64,000 nucleotides of DNA from NCBI GenBank assembly GCA_028284235.1, contig JANQSC010000032.1, positions 16,953 through 80,952 on the forward strand. The letters run 5' to 3'. Of the stretch, positions 28,252 through 37,431 are shown one piece after another (within the stretch, counting starts at the first letter, position 1; each line of letters begins with the position of its first letter). Position numbers and translations under genes: made by a program. This DNA is from Opitutaceae bacterium. Lineage in GTDB: Bacteria; Verrucomicrobiota; Verrucomicrobiia; Opitutales; Opitutaceae. The notes beneath the pieces are model-generated. The model did no database searches. It saw only the letters and a program-made list of their open reading frames with translations, and was not told the DNA's origin.

Positions 28252-28980
28252 ATGGTTGTTGTAGACAATATAGTCAAAGACTACGGGGACTTGCGCGCAG
28301 TCGACGGCGTGTCCTTCGAAGTCCGAAAAGGCGATATTCTCGGCTTTCTCGGACCCAACGGAGCCGGCAAGTCCACCACGATGAAAATGATAGCGGGCTT
28401 CCTCGCCCCGACCGCCGGCACCGCGTCCGTGGGCGGCTTCGACGTGCAGGAGAACCCGCTCGAATCCAAAAGCCGTATCGGCTACCTGCCGGAAAGCAGT
28501 CCCGCCTATCCGGAAATGACCGTCTTCGAATTCCTTACCTACGTGGCGGAATCGCGCGGCTTCCGATCGAAAGACGAAATCCACGACCGGCTCTCGGACG
28601 TCATCGTGAAATGCCACCTGCAACAGGTTCAAGGCCAGGCCATCGAAACGCTCTCCAAGGGCTACCGGCAACGCGTCGGCGTCGCTCAAGCCATTCTCCA
28701 CGACCCGCCCGTCCTCATTCTCGACGAGCCCACCGACGGGCTCGACCCGAACCAAAAGCACGAGGTGCGCAAGCTCATCAAAACCATGGCCGAGGACAAG
28801 GCCATCATCCTCTCCACCCACATCCTCGAGGAAGTCGAGGCCATCTGCAATCGCATCATCGTGATCGACCAAGGCAAAGTGCGCGTCGACGAGACGCCCG
28901 ACTCGTTCAAAGCCCGCAAGCCCGGATCGTCCATCGACGAGATCTTCCGCGAACTCACTCACAGCAAGGCATACGCATGA
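28252..28980 (+). CDS. ABC transporter ATP-binding protein (GldA-type)
   Basis: ATPase subunit of an ABC system with the permease and auxiliary proteins that follow. The 242-aa protein has Walker A GPNGAGKST, the Q-loop region GYLPESSPAYPEMT, the signature LSKGYRQRVG and Walker B VLILDEPTDGLDPNQ, then the H-loop STHILEE. The downstream permease starts inside its stop codon (ATGA overlap). Operons of this order, ATPase - permease - GldG-like - DUF4340, were first known from Bacteroidetes gliding motility but occur widely in non-gliding bacteria, where the substrate is unknown. Confidence 0.93.
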   Translation: MVVVDNIVKDYGDLRAVDGVSFEVRKGDILGFLGPNGAGKSTTMKMIAGFLAPTAGTASVGGFDVQENPLESKSRIGYLPESSPAYPEMTVFEFLTYVAESRGFRSKDEIHDRLSDVIVKCHLQQVQGQAIETLSKGYRQRVGVAQAILHDPPVLILDEPTDGLDPNQKHEVRKLIKTMAEDKAIILSTHILEEVEAICNRIIVIDQGKVRVDETPDSFKARKPGSSIDEIFRELTHSKAYA

Positions 28981-29696
28981 ACCAAATCGCTCCCATCTTT
29001 AAGAAAGAGTTTTTCGGCTACTTCCGCTCGCCTGTGGGCTACGTGATCCTGGCCGTCTTTCACATCGTGGTCATCAGCCTCGCCATCTTCGCGGGCTACT
29101 ACGAAAGCAATCAGGCAAATTTGAATACGCTCTGGAACTTCCTTCCGTGGGCGTTTCTCATCTTCATTCCCGCTACTGGAATGCGCCTGTGGTCGGAGGA
29201 AAAACGATCGGGCAGTATCGAACTTCTTTTCACCCTTCCGATCTCCCCGCTCAGCGCCGTGCTCGGCAAGTTTCTCGCCGCCTGGGCCTTTATCGGTATT
29301 TCGCTCGCGCTCACCTTTTCCCTCGCCCTGACCACCAGCTACCTCGGCGACCCCGACTGGGGCGTTCTGATTTCCGGCTACTTTGGCTCGCTCCTGCTCG
29401 CCGCTTCCTACCTCTCGATCAGCTCGGTCTGCTCGGCCCTGACCAAGAATCAAGTGATCGCGTTCGTCATCAGCGTTCTCATCTGCTTCCTGGCGACTAT
29501 CTTCGGGTCGCACATCCTCCTCTCGGTTCTCGAAAAATTCGCGGCGCCGGGAGTCATCGAGTTCTTCGGGAACTTCAGCTTCCTCAACCACTTTCAAACC
29601 ATGACTCGAGGACTGATCGAAATCGGAGCGATCTCGTTCTTCACCACACTGACCATCGCCTTCCTCGCGATCAACGTCATCGTCTTGGAAAAGTAA
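28977..29696 (+). CDS. ABC transporter permease (GldF-type)
   Basis: A 239-aa integral membrane protein with about six helices, starting MNQIAPIFKKEFFGYFRSPVG, the opening typical of ABC-2/GldF permeases (amphipathic elbow helix followed by TM1). Conserved segments include FIPATGMRLWSEEKRSGSIELLFTLPIS, given here as GMRLWSEEKRSGSIELLFTL, the coupling-helix region facing the ATPase. The start overlaps the ATPase stop by 4 bp. It ends 18 bp before the GldG-like gene. The wider frame that reads into the ATPase gene is a shadow. Confidence 0.9.
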   Translation: MNQIAPIFKKEFFGYFRSPVGYVILAVFHIVVISLAIFAGYYESNQANLNTLWNFLPWAFLIFIPATGMRLWSEEKRSGSIELLFTLPISPLSAVLGKFLAAWAFIGISLALTFSLALTTSYLGDPDWGVLISGYFGSLLLAASYLSISSVCSALTKNQVIAFVISVLICFLATIFGSHILLSVLEKFAAPGVIEFFGNFSFLNHFQTMTRGLIEIGAISFFTTLTIAFLAINVIVLEK

Positions 29697-29714
29697 TCAC
29701 GGAGAGATACGGAC

Positions 29715-31607
29715 ATGAAACTATCCACAAAAATTCACGCATCGATTCTCATCCTCGTCAATTTCCTGCTGCTCCACTACATCGTATCCTCAATTCCCCT
29801 ACGGATCGATCTTACAGCGGAAAACGCGTACACGCTCTCCGACAGCGCCAAAAACCTGCTCGGGAAAATTGAAGAGCCGATCCGATTCGACTTCTACAAA
29901 ACCGAATCGATCGAGAACATCCCCGCCGGGGACAAAATGTTCCTCCAGAATTTCGGGGACCGCGTCGAACGACTGCTCACCCAGTTCACCCGCGCCTCCA
30001 AAGGGAAAATCCAATTCAACAAGATCGACCCGAAGCCCGACACGCCCGAAGAGGAAAACGCCATCGCCTCCGGCGTCACCGGCCAGCAGCTCAGCCCCAT
30101 CGGGGACAGCATCTTCCTCGGACTGGCCATCAGTCAAGGGGACGCCGAAAACGCGATTCCCTTCTTCGATCCTCGAAAGGAGCAGAACGGTTCGCTCGAG
30201 TACGACATCGCCAAGGCCATCTACGACGTGCAACAGCTCTCCAAACCAACACTCGGCCTCATATCGAGCTTGCCCCTGAAAGCGCCGCCCTTCCCCACCA
30301 TGCCCGGGCAGCCGCCGCAAGAAGACCAATACATCGTCACCGAACTCGAAAACTCCTTCAACGTGGAAGTAATCGAGCCGACTGCCGCCGAACTGCCCAG
30401 CGGACTGGACATGCTCGCGGTCATCCACCCCATCGGGCTTTCTGAAACGCTGATGTACGACATCGACCAGCTCGCCCTTTCCGGCAAGCCGCTGTTCCTC
30501 GCCGTCGATCCTTCGTCGCTCTTTTTTCGGACTCAGCAGCAGCAAAACCAAATGGCTATGATGGGGCAGCCCAACCCCAACACTTCCAGCGACTTCAGAC
30601 GCTTTTTCGATACTTGGGGCATCCAATACTCCACCGGCGAAGCGCTGGGAGATCCCAACATCGCCTACACAGCCCAAAGCTCCATGCAACCTGCGTGGCT
30701 CGTCTTCCGCGAAGATCAGATCAGCCAGGAATTCGTGCCCGCTGCCGATCTCAACGCCGTCTTGCTCCTCGAAGCCGGCAACATCCAACTCGAGCCGGAT
30801 TCGAAACTAACGCTGCAACCGATCATCCAGACCACGGAGGCCGCGGGCACAGTCAACGGGATGATGCTCCAATTCACCCAGCAAGGCGCCCTCCTGAACG
30901 AGTTGCAGTCCACTGGGGAAAAAGCGACCGTCGCCGGATTTCTCCAAGGCGAGTTCACCACCGCGTTTCCCAACGGAAAACCCGCGGCTCCCGGAGCCGA
31001 AGCGGAAGCCGAAGACGCGACCGAAGCAACCGAGGACGAGCCCGAGCAGCTCCACACCGGAAACGGAAGCGTATTCATTATCGCCGATACGGACTGGGCC
31101 CTCGATCAATTCTCAATTCAGCGACAGAATTTCCTCGGCATGATCACCATCCAGCCGATCAACGACAATCTCGCCATGGGAGCCAATATTATGGAATTCC
31201 TTGGAGGCAGCCAGGACCTGATCGGAATCCGGAGCAAGAAAACCGCTTCGCGCGGATTCGATCGCGTCCAAGCCATGGAAGCCGAAGCCCAGCAGCAATA
31301 TCAGATCAAGCTGCAGGCAATTGAAGAACAAATCTCCGCGGCCAATCAAGAAATCCAGCAACTGCTCAGCCAGTCGCAAGGATCCGGATTCATCGTCGCC
31401 GGGCCGGAACTTTCCGAGGCGATACAAAAATCTCGAGAAAACGAAGTTAAACTCCGAGCCGAGCGACGCGTCATTCGACGCGAACTCCGCAAGGACATCG
31501 ACGCGTTAAAATGGAAACTCGTATCCTTGAACGTTGGATACACTCCAATCGGTCTCGCCCTGTTTGGATACCTTTTCTACCGAATGCGTAAACAACGAGC
31601 CCTCTAA
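29715..31607 (+). CDS. GldG-family ABC auxiliary protein
   Basis: A 630-aa bitopic protein of the Gld/ABC_transp_aux type. An N-terminal helix (SILILVNFLLLHYIVS) precedes the family-typical segment RIDLTAENAYTLSDSAKNLL. A large extracytoplasmic domain follows, with a Glu/Ala-rich insert near residues 430-445. A coiled coil (AEAQQQYQIKLQAIEEQI, about 515-570) leads to the C-terminal helix TPIGLALFGYLFYRMRK. It probably caps the permease on the periplasmic side; its exact role is unknown. It is the third gene of the operon, with 18 and 9 bp gaps to its neighbours. Confidence 0.88.
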   Translation: MKLSTKIHASILILVNFLLLHYIVSSIPLRIDLTAENAYTLSDSAKNLLGKIEEPIRFDFYKTESIENIPAGDKMFLQNFGDRVERLLTQFTRASKGKIQFNKIDPKPDTPEEENAIASGVTGQQLSPIGDSIFLGLAISQGDAENAIPFFDPRKEQNGSLEYDIAKAIYDVQQLSKPTLGLISSLPLKAPPFPTMPGQPPQEDQYIVTELENSFNVEVIEPTAAELPSGLDMLAVIHPIGLSETLMYDIDQLALSGKPLFLAVDPSSLFFRTQQQQNQMAMMGQPNPNTSSDFRRFFDTWGIQYSTGEALGDPNIAYTAQSSMQPAWLVFREDQISQEFVPAADLNAVLLLEAGNIQLEPDSKLTLQPIIQTTEAAGTVNGMMLQFTQQGALLNELQSTGEKATVAGFLQGEFTTAFPNGKPAAPGAEAEAEDATEATEDEPEQLHTGNGSVFIIADTDWALDQFSIQRQNFLGMITIQPINDNLAMGANIMEFLGGSQDLIGIRSKKTASRGFDRVQAMEAEAQQQYQIKLQAIEEQISAANQEIQQLLSQSQGSGFIVAGPELSEAIQKSRENEVKLRAERRVIRRELRKDIDALKWKLVSLNVGYTPIGLALFGYLFYRMRKQRAL

Positions 31608-31616
31608 CTGGTTACC

Positions 31617-32714
31617 ATGAATTTGAAGAATCTATACATCTGCACCGGTGTCCTCGCGATTCTCGCGATCATCACAAACCTCCTCACTCGCACGAGCAAC
31701 GCTCCTCTGCAAGACGACCGAGTAGGTTCCACAATCGTCGCCTCCGAACGCCTGCAAGACGCCGCGAAAGTCGTGATCACGACCGACGGAACCACGATCA
31801 CGCTAGCAAAGGGCGATGGCAACTGGACCCTCGAAGAAAAAGCGAACCTGCCATCGAGCTACACTCGGATCAATCAATTCGCCCGCAACGTAGCGGAAGC
31901 GAAACTACAGCGATTCGTCAGCGGCAACCCGGACCGGATCGCCACCCTCGGCTTCGACGGCGGCAACAGCGCCCAGTTCTTCGACGCTTCCGGCAATACC
32001 ATCGTCGCCTTCGACCTCGGCAAGGAAACCGACAGCGGGCGACAGTTCCTCCGCTATCAGGGCGAAGACAAAGCCTTTCTCGTCAACACCACCTTCTACA
32101 TCGATTCCAACCTCGATTCCTGGCTCGAGAAAGCGCTCGTGGACTTCGACGCAGACAATGTCACCACGATCGACATTTCACTGCAAAGCGGCGACCAACT
32201 GACAGTTGAACGCGAGAACGCGGAGTCCGACTGGACCACCAGCGCCTCGCTGCCGGAAAAGAAAATCCTCAACCAAAGCGCCGTTTCACAGATCGCCTCC
32301 CGTTTCTCCGGACTCAACTTCACCGCCACCGCGGACGTTGACGAGCCCAATGTCCTCGCCGCCCGCGAAAACGGCCACAGTTTCGACATCGCCCTGGCAG
32401 ACGGGAATTCGTACACCTTCACCATCGGCCGTCAACCCGAGGTCGCCATCGAGAAGGAAGTCGAAAAAGAAGGGGAAAACGGCGAAACGGTGACCGAGAT
32501 GGAGGAGGAAATCGTCACTCCCGAAGGCCCCGTCTACTTTTTCATCGCCGCATCCGATTCGGACGATCCAGTTAATGGATACATGGAATCCTTCGGCTTC
32601 GAGGCGAGTTCCTATCAGTTTACCAGCTTGCCCGATTCGCTCGACGCGCTCCTTTCCGACGAACCCGAGCCCGTGACGCCACTCGTCGTCGATCCCGAAG
32701 AAACGGAGCAGTAA
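31617..32714 (+). CDS. DUF4340 domain protein, ABC-operon partner
   Basis: A 365-aa protein with an N-terminal signal anchor (NLYICTGVLAILAIITNLL) and a beta-rich extracytoplasmic domain matching DUF4340: a segment of the form ..VVITTDGTTITLAKGDGNW early, then a repeat of similar beta units (LVNTTFYIDSNLDSWLEKAL). An acidic/Lys insert (EKEVEKEGENGETVTEMEEE) sits near residue 280. DUF4340 proteins regularly follow GldG-like genes, and the 9-bp gap confirms the operon. A bidirectional terminator follows. Confidence 0.83.
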   Translation: MNLKNLYICTGVLAILAIITNLLTRTSNAPLQDDRVGSTIVASERLQDAAKVVITTDGTTITLAKGDGNWTLEEKANLPSSYTRINQFARNVAEAKLQRFVSGNPDRIATLGFDGGNSAQFFDASGNTIVAFDLGKETDSGRQFLRYQGEDKAFLVNTTFYIDSNLDSWLEKALVDFDADNVTTIDISLQSGDQLTVERENAESDWTTSASLPEKKILNQSAVSQIASRFSGLNFTATADVDEPNVLAARENGHSFDIALADGNSYTFTIGRQPEVAIEKEVEKEGENGETVTEMEEEIVTPEGPVYFFIAASDSDDPVNGYMESFGFEASSYQFTSLPDSLDALLSDEPEPVTPLVVDPEETEQ

Positions 32715-32741
32715 CGCGGTCGCGCCATTCTCAATACGATT

Positions 32742-33566
32742 TTAAAACGCCGTTTCCCTACTAATGGGACTCGGCGTTTTCTTGCTTAGAGCAACCACGT
32801 CCGCGTGCAACGCCTTCGCCAGCGCTTTACGATCGGCCCCGGGTTCGCGAGCGGACCCGAAAACAATCGTCGCCCGGATCGACCGCAGCGTCATCATCTT
32901 CAAGAGGTGCTTGCCGAAGGTCATGTCGCCCCACCAGCACACGTCGAACGCAGGGTCGCCCCCGTCGCATTCGTAGCGAATAAAGGCAGGAGTCACGCTC
33001 CATTGATTGGACACGACCGGTTGCAAAAGCGACGACTTGAACGGGCGCACCTCCGACCCGTCCGTCGAAGTCCCCTCCAAGTAGACAGTCATGCCCACCT
33101 TCGCTCCAATCGCTCGAGCGAACCCAATCTCCTGGCGCGACACTTCGCTCCTCCGGCTTCGATCGATGAAAAGCGTTCCCGCCATTTTCACGAATCGACC
33201 GATTACGGGCCAGTCGCCAACGCTCTTTTTCGACAGAAACACCTGCGGCGTCAGCGACGCCATCACCAGGATGTCGATGTAGCCTTGATGATTCGCCGCA
33301 ATGAACCCGCCTTCCGCAGGCGTCCCGATCGTCTCCACCCGCAACCGAAGCATCCCCAACAATTTTTGGGCGAAGCGCATTTGCCACTCGGCCCGCTCTC
33401 GAATCCCCCAGCGGCCGCCCCCCCGCAGACAATATTCGACCCACATGCGACCGAAAATAGCGCACAGTAAAACCAGCCCAATCAACTGCCGCGCGCGTTT
33501 CACTATCCAGGTCACAGCCTGGATCAAAGCGACCTGGACTATTTTGACAAGGCTTCCGATCGGCAA
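32742..33566 (-). CDS. 1-acyl-glycerol-phosphate acyltransferase family (OlsA-like)
   Basis: A 274-aa PlsC-type membrane acyltransferase. An N-terminal hydrophobic stretch (LIGLVLLCAIFG) precedes the HX4D catalytic motif NHQGYIDI (H93, D98), the substrate-binding FIDRSRRSE block, and the EGTSTDG motif (E164). Its start is 4 bp after the stop of a GNAT acyl-ornithine-synthase-like gene. That pairing is characteristic of OlsB/OlsA, where OlsA adds the second acyl chain to lyso-ornithine lipid. General lysophosphatidate acylation remains an alternative. The last codons lie inside a terminator hairpin. Confidence 0.85.
   Translation of the reverse strand: MPIGSLVKIVQVALIQAVTWIVKRARQLIGLVLLCAIFGRMWVEYCLRGGGRWGIRERAEWQMRFAQKLLGMLRLRVETIGTPAEGGFIAANHQGYIDILVMASLTPQVFLSKKSVGDWPVIGRFVKMAGTLFIDRSRRSEVSRQEIGFARAIGAKVGMTVYLEGTSTDGSEVRPFKSSLLQPVVSNQWSVTPAFIRYECDGGDPAFDVCWWGDMTFGKHLLKMMTLRSIRATIVFGSAREPGADRKALAKALHADVVALSKKTPSPISRETAF
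32744..32784. terminator. bidirectional terminator overlapping the 3' end of olsA-like gene
   Basis: AAAACGCCG (32744-32752) pairs with CGGCGTTTT (32772-32780), with an inner TCCC/GGGA pairing. T-rich tracts follow on both strands. It serves the DUF4340 operon on the plus strand and the OlsA-like gene on the minus strand, whose last dozen codons form part of the stem-loop. Confidence 0.75.
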
Positions 33567-33570
33567 TCCG

Positions 33571-34362
33571 TCAGCCCAGGAACTTCTTCATGGCCCGCGG
33601 GCCGAGGCTCTCCAAATCGAGCAAGGTCAGAAAATCGATGGTCTTGAATTCCAAATCGAGCGCAGGACGTCCGCACAGCCGGGCTCCCAGGGTCAGGTAA
33701 GCGCGCATCAATCGTGGCGCCTTGAAAGGCTCCTGATTCCCACCGGCAACCGACTCCGGGGCCTGGCACTCGTATCCAGGATTTGGAGTGGTGATAAAGC
33801 GCTCTTCCGCCTGGTAGCGCAGCAACCCCGCGTAGGCCGCGACTCCGACCGCCGGATCGGTCGACGTTAGCGAACTGCAGCCGATCAAGTAGCGGGAGTC
33901 GTAGAGTTTCGTATACTGGGCGATGCCCTTCCAGAGAAGACCGAGCACCACCATGTTTCGATGCTCTTTCGCGATGCAAGCCCGTCCCAATTCGACCGTC
34001 TTCGCTCTTATTTCCTCGAAGGGCCGAAAGTCGAACTCCTGCTCACTGTAGTAGCCCAAATTCGACTGGGCGTTTCCGCCTGTCTGCAAACGGTAAGTCC
34101 CAATGATCTCGCCCGTATTGGCTTCCTCGATCAGCAGATGGTCGCAGACGACATCGAAGCGGTCGACATCGAGACCGGACGCCTCGGAAGACGCGAGCCC
34201 TTCCCCGAGCTCCAAATTAAAGACTCGGTAGCGCAAGCGCTGGGCCGCTACCACATCCCGATCGCTCTCGGCGATCCGCACCGCATAGGCGGACGTGGGT
34301 GACGGCGGAATGAACTCCTGAATTCGAAGATTCCGGGTGGTTTCACTTTGGAACGTAGGCAT
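33571..34362 (-). CDS. GNAT acyltransferase, OlsB-like (L-ornithine N-acyltransferase family)
   Basis: Probable first enzyme of ornithine-lipid synthesis, moving a 3-hydroxyacyl chain from ACP to ornithine. From ATG 34362 it is 263 aa and fits the OlsB/Acetyltransf_5 pattern: YAVRIAESDRDVVAAQRLRYRVF near the start (given as RLRYRVFNLELGE), DVVCDHLLIEE, GTYRLQT, then VELGRACIAKEHR and a C-terminal GARLCGRPALD block. The frame is open 45 codons further upstream, but the homology begins after this methionine. The 4-bp gap to the PlsC-like gene supports an olsB-olsA cassette. Confidence 0.8.
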   Translation of the reverse strand: MPTFQSETTRNLRIQEFIPPSPTSAYAVRIAESDRDVVAAQRLRYRVFNLELGEGLASSEASGLDVDRFDVVCDHLLIEEANTGEIIGTYRLQTGGNAQSNLGYYSEQEFDFRPFEEIRAKTVELGRACIAKEHRNMVVLGLLWKGIAQYTKLYDSRYLIGCSSLTSTDPAVGVAAYAGLLRYQAEERFITTPNPGYECQAPESVAGGNQEPFKAPRLMRAYLTLGARLCGRPALDLEFKTIDFLTLLDLESLGPRAMKKFLG

Positions 34363-34531
34363 CGGGCGAAAGGAAGAAGAAAAAGCGCGTCGACCCAAAC
34401 AGCTAGCCCGCAAACCGGTATCGGTGTCAAGCCAGCCAAGGCGCAACTCGCGCAAAATTAACCTCCCCGGCGCGAAACCGCTACAAGGCGCGGTCAATCC
34501 ACGCGTAACAAGAGAAACGAACGAGCGTCGC

Positions 34532-35320
34532 TTAGAAATTCAACCGTTTCGCCTCTTCGTAGACTTCCATCGCTTCGCTCAGGTACGAATGGAGCGCGTC
34601 GAGCCGCTCTTGAGACGACGGGTGGGTCGAATTCCAAGGCTGGCTCGCCGGTCCGCCCACGTCCATAGCCGCCATCTTCTCCATAACGGTGATCGCCGCG
34701 TTCGGATCGAATCCGGCCCGAGCCATGTACATGATTCCAATTCGGTCCGCCTCCGACTCTTTCGCCCGGTCCCAGGCTGCCAACTGCCCCGACAACGAGG
34801 GGTCGAGCATGATCGTGCTCAATCCGCTAGTGGCGATGCTCGAAATCCCCGAGCCCATTTTCATGATTCCCGCCTGCGACATGCGCTCGTGAGTATGCCG
34901 CGCTGTCACGTGAGCAATTTCATGGGCGATAACCGAGGCCAATTCGTCTTCTGTTTTCACCAAGTCGAATAATCCCGAAAAAACGCCTACTTTCCCTCCA
35001 GGCATCGCGAAGGCGTTGATCTGACCCGGAACGTCAAACACGATGAACTCCCACTCCGCTAGTGGCATGTCCCAAAATACCTGCTGCGAAATTCGCTCGG
35101 AGACATTGAGCAGCCAGTCGTTCATCCTCGGATCCTTGGAAATCGGGTACTGGGCCTTCATCTGCTCGAAAGCCACCTTCGTCATCTTCACAACCTCCGT
35201 GTCCGACATGAGATTGATCTGTTTGCGGCCCGTCACGGGCACTGTGCTACAGCTCGTCACAAGTAGGGAGGCCAGCGCCATCAAAAGCGCTGCGATTCGG
35301 AGATTAAATTTCATTTCCAT
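34532..35320 (-). CDS. M48-family zinc metalloprotease, lipoprotein
   Basis: A 262-aa periplasmic protease related to LoiP/BepA-type M48 enzymes, which handle outer-membrane protein quality control. The N-terminus is a lipoprotein signal with lipobox LVTSC (C24). The zinc site is HEIAHVTARHTHE, with the third ligand glutamate in AKESEADRIG. The segment NAFAMPGGKVGVFSGLF is typical of the family. No TPR region follows, unlike BepA. An in-frame ATG at 35314 is an alternative start. The gene is apparently monocistronic. Confidence 0.92.
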   Translation of the reverse strand: MEMKFNLRIAALLMALASLLVTSCSTVPVTGRKQINLMSDTEVVKMTKVAFEQMKAQYPISKDPRMNDWLLNVSERISQQVFWDMPLAEWEFIVFDVPGQINAFAMPGGKVGVFSGLFDLVKTEDELASVIAHEIAHVTARHTHERMSQAGIMKMGSGISSIATSGLSTIMLDPSLSGQLAAWDRAKESEADRIGIMYMARAGFDPNAAITVMEKMAAMDVGGPASQPWNSTHPSSQERLDALHSYLSEAMEVYEEAKRLNF

Positions 35321-35699
35321 GAGTTAGCGAATGACTGGTTTCCTATTATACGGGCCAAACCGGATTTCGGATTAGACAATTTAAACTCGGACCAGCGAAT
35401 TGCAACTGGGATCCCTCGCCCGATTCAACAAGCCGCCGGAGCCAAACTCGGCCTACATTTGACCCGTTCAAAACCGATTCAATAGGAAGGCGACTGGACC
35501 CGCTGCCCCCTAATGCGAAAATAGACCCGTTCCCCAGCAATTTGATGAATCCAAATACCCCCCTAAATCGTAAGTTTTACCCAGGTAAGTTTTGCAAAAA
35601 AGCGATTCCTGCTGCAATAATTGAACGCAGCGCCTACCTAAAGTAGACTAATTTCCTGAAACGCCAACCTCAGCACTAGAAAAAACGGAGAAAAATAGA
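35321..35699. other. 379-bp intergenic region with promoter for the TPR/PEGA operon
   Basis: No gene is supported here. It is more A/T-rich than its surroundings. A sigma70-like promoter on the plus strand has TTGCAA (35592-35597), an 18-nt spacer and AATAAT (35616-35621), giving a leader of about 70 nt before the ATG at 35700. A short direct repeat, GTAAGTTTT, occurs twice just upstream (about 35570-35594) and could be a regulator site. GGAG about 12 nt before 35700 serves as ribosome-binding site. Confidence 0.5.
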
Positions 35700-37412
35700 A
35701 TGCCTGATACCGAAGATAGTTATCAGAATCCGAGGAAACACAAAGTCATCCACTGGAATCCCGAGGATGAAGAGGCTGCTGAAAGAGCCCGGGCTTCCCG
35801 CCGCAAGCTAATCACTCTGGGCGCCGTCGCCGGAGGCGTGGTAATCGTCCTCGTTTTCGTCGCCGCTCTCTGGAAAAACCCGGATCAAGACGCGAAAGCC
35901 CTCACCGACCGCCTCGGGATCACCGAGGAGTCCGTGCCCGAACGCGATTTCCGCGAAGCCTTCGCCAGCCGTTCCAAGGCGGATCTCGAACAGGATTCCG
36001 CCAAAAGCGGCCTCGAGAAAATCCGACAGATGCGAGTGAACCACCACGTTCTCACCACCAGACTCCTGGGCGTTGAACGCGAGTTCCTCCAAGGCGAAGA
36101 CCTCATGAAGCGCCAGGCCTACGACCGGGCATTCGACGCGTTCCAAGGCGTGAACGCCCAAATCGAGGAATTCTCCAGCCTGGTCGAGGCCATGCTCGCG
36201 ACGCAGGAGATGTACGACAATTTCCTCGCCCGCGTAGACGAGCTCAAATCGTCCAAACACCTCAACCCAGAGGCCTACGAAGCCGCGTTTGAAGCCGCCA
36301 GCGCCGGCAAGCAATTCCTGACCGAAGGCTCGTTCAACGCCTCCGAGTCGAAGCTGACAGAAGCCACCGACAAGCTGCAAGAGCTCTCGGACTCCATCAC
36401 CGCCTACATACGCGAAAACGCCGCCCTCGGGCACCGCTACATCGCCCAAGGACAAGGGGCCAAGGCCATTGACGCATTCACCAAGCTGTTGTCGATCGAC
36501 CCGCAAAACGAGGATGCCATCATCCAAATCGAACGGGCCAAAACCGCCGACGAAGTCTTCGCGCTGATCAACACAGCCGAAACCCACGAACGCGGCCTCG
36601 AGTTCGAGGACGCCCTCGCCGACTACCAGACCGCGTTCGAAAAGGACAACAAGTCCGCCAAAGCCCAAAACGGAATCTCTCGCGTTCGACGCAAAATCGA
36701 GAATCGCGACTTCAACAAATACCTCGCGATCGCCCAGAACGCCGAAAACGAGCGGAGGTACGACGAAGCCATCGAGCACTTCCAGCTCGCCTTGACCATC
36801 TTCCCGGACCGGAAAGACCTTTCCGACTCCATCGCCAAAGCCCGGCGCGACAAGCACCAGAGCGACATCGCCCGGCTCATCACCCAGGCCTACGCCCTGG
36901 AAACAGACGAACGCAACTGGGAAGGAGCCCGGGAAATCTACCAGCAGCTCCACGATATGGAGCCCAACTTGCAGGAAGCCAAAGACGGACTCCTACGCAC
37001 CGGGAAGGTCATTCGCAGCCTGCTTCGCTACGAAAAGTACCTGGAAATGGCCGAGATTGAGGCCCAAAGACTTCAATACCAGCTCGCGCGGCAGTCGTTC
37101 GACAAAGCCATGAAGTCGAAACCCGACTACCTAGCCCTCTCCGAAGACACAAAGCGCCTGCAACAGCATCTGATCACCCAAAGCCGACCCGTTAGCGTCC
37201 TGTTCATATCCGACATGTCGACCTGGGTCAGCGTGCAAGGGCCAACCGCCAAGAAGCCCACCAAACTGAAAGAAACCACGATCAACCTGCTGCCCGGCGA
37301 CTACCGCGTCGTCGGCCGCAAGAAAGGCTACCAGGACGTGACCTTGCGACTCCAAATACGAGGCGGAGTCGCCCAATCGCCGCTGACCGTAATCTGCGAC
37401 GAGAAATCATAA
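35700..37412 (+). CDS. membrane-anchored TPR protein with C-terminal PEGA-like domain
   Basis: A 570-aa protein with a charged cytoplasmic N-terminus, one membrane helix (LITLGAVAGGVVIVLVFVAALW, about residues 38-59, given here by position) and a long extracytoplasmic helical region. TPR-like units are visible at about residues 240-275 (YIAQGQGAKAIDAFTKLLSI), 295-330 (ALADYQTAFEKD) and 345-380 (RRYDEAIEHFQLALTIFP), plus later ones. The last 80 residues are beta-rich with INLLPGDYRVVGRKKGYQDV, which resembles a PEGA domain, a module that binds carbohydrate or other surface partners. It leads a three-gene operon with the Gln/Gly-rich protein 19 bp downstream. Function unknown. Confidence 0.82.
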   Translation: MPDTEDSYQNPRKHKVIHWNPEDEEAAERARASRRKLITLGAVAGGVVIVLVFVAALWKNPDQDAKALTDRLGITEESVPERDFREAFASRSKADLEQDSAKSGLEKIRQMRVNHHVLTTRLLGVEREFLQGEDLMKRQAYDRAFDAFQGVNAQIEEFSSLVEAMLATQEMYDNFLARVDELKSSKHLNPEAYEAAFEAASAGKQFLTEGSFNASESKLTEATDKLQELSDSITAYIRENAALGHRYIAQGQGAKAIDAFTKLLSIDPQNEDAIIQIERAKTADEVFALINTAETHERGLEFEDALADYQTAFEKDNKSAKAQNGISRVRRKIENRDFNKYLAIAQNAENERRYDEAIEHFQLALTIFPDRKDLSDSIAKARRDKHQSDIARLITQAYALETDERNWEGAREIYQQLHDMEPNLQEAKDGLLRTGKVIRSLLRYEKYLEMAEIEAQRLQYQLARQSFDKAMKSKPDYLALSEDTKRLQQHLITQSRPVSVLFISDMSTWVSVQGPTAKKPTKLKETTINLLPGDYRVVGRKKGYQDVTLRLQIRGGVAQSPLTVICDEKS

Positions 37413-37431
37413 CGCAAACCAACCAAACACC

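Noticed and set aside
30614..31324. 236-codon frame within the GldG-like gene
   Set aside because: Arg-rich shadow frame overlapping a recognised gene; no start signal or family motif.
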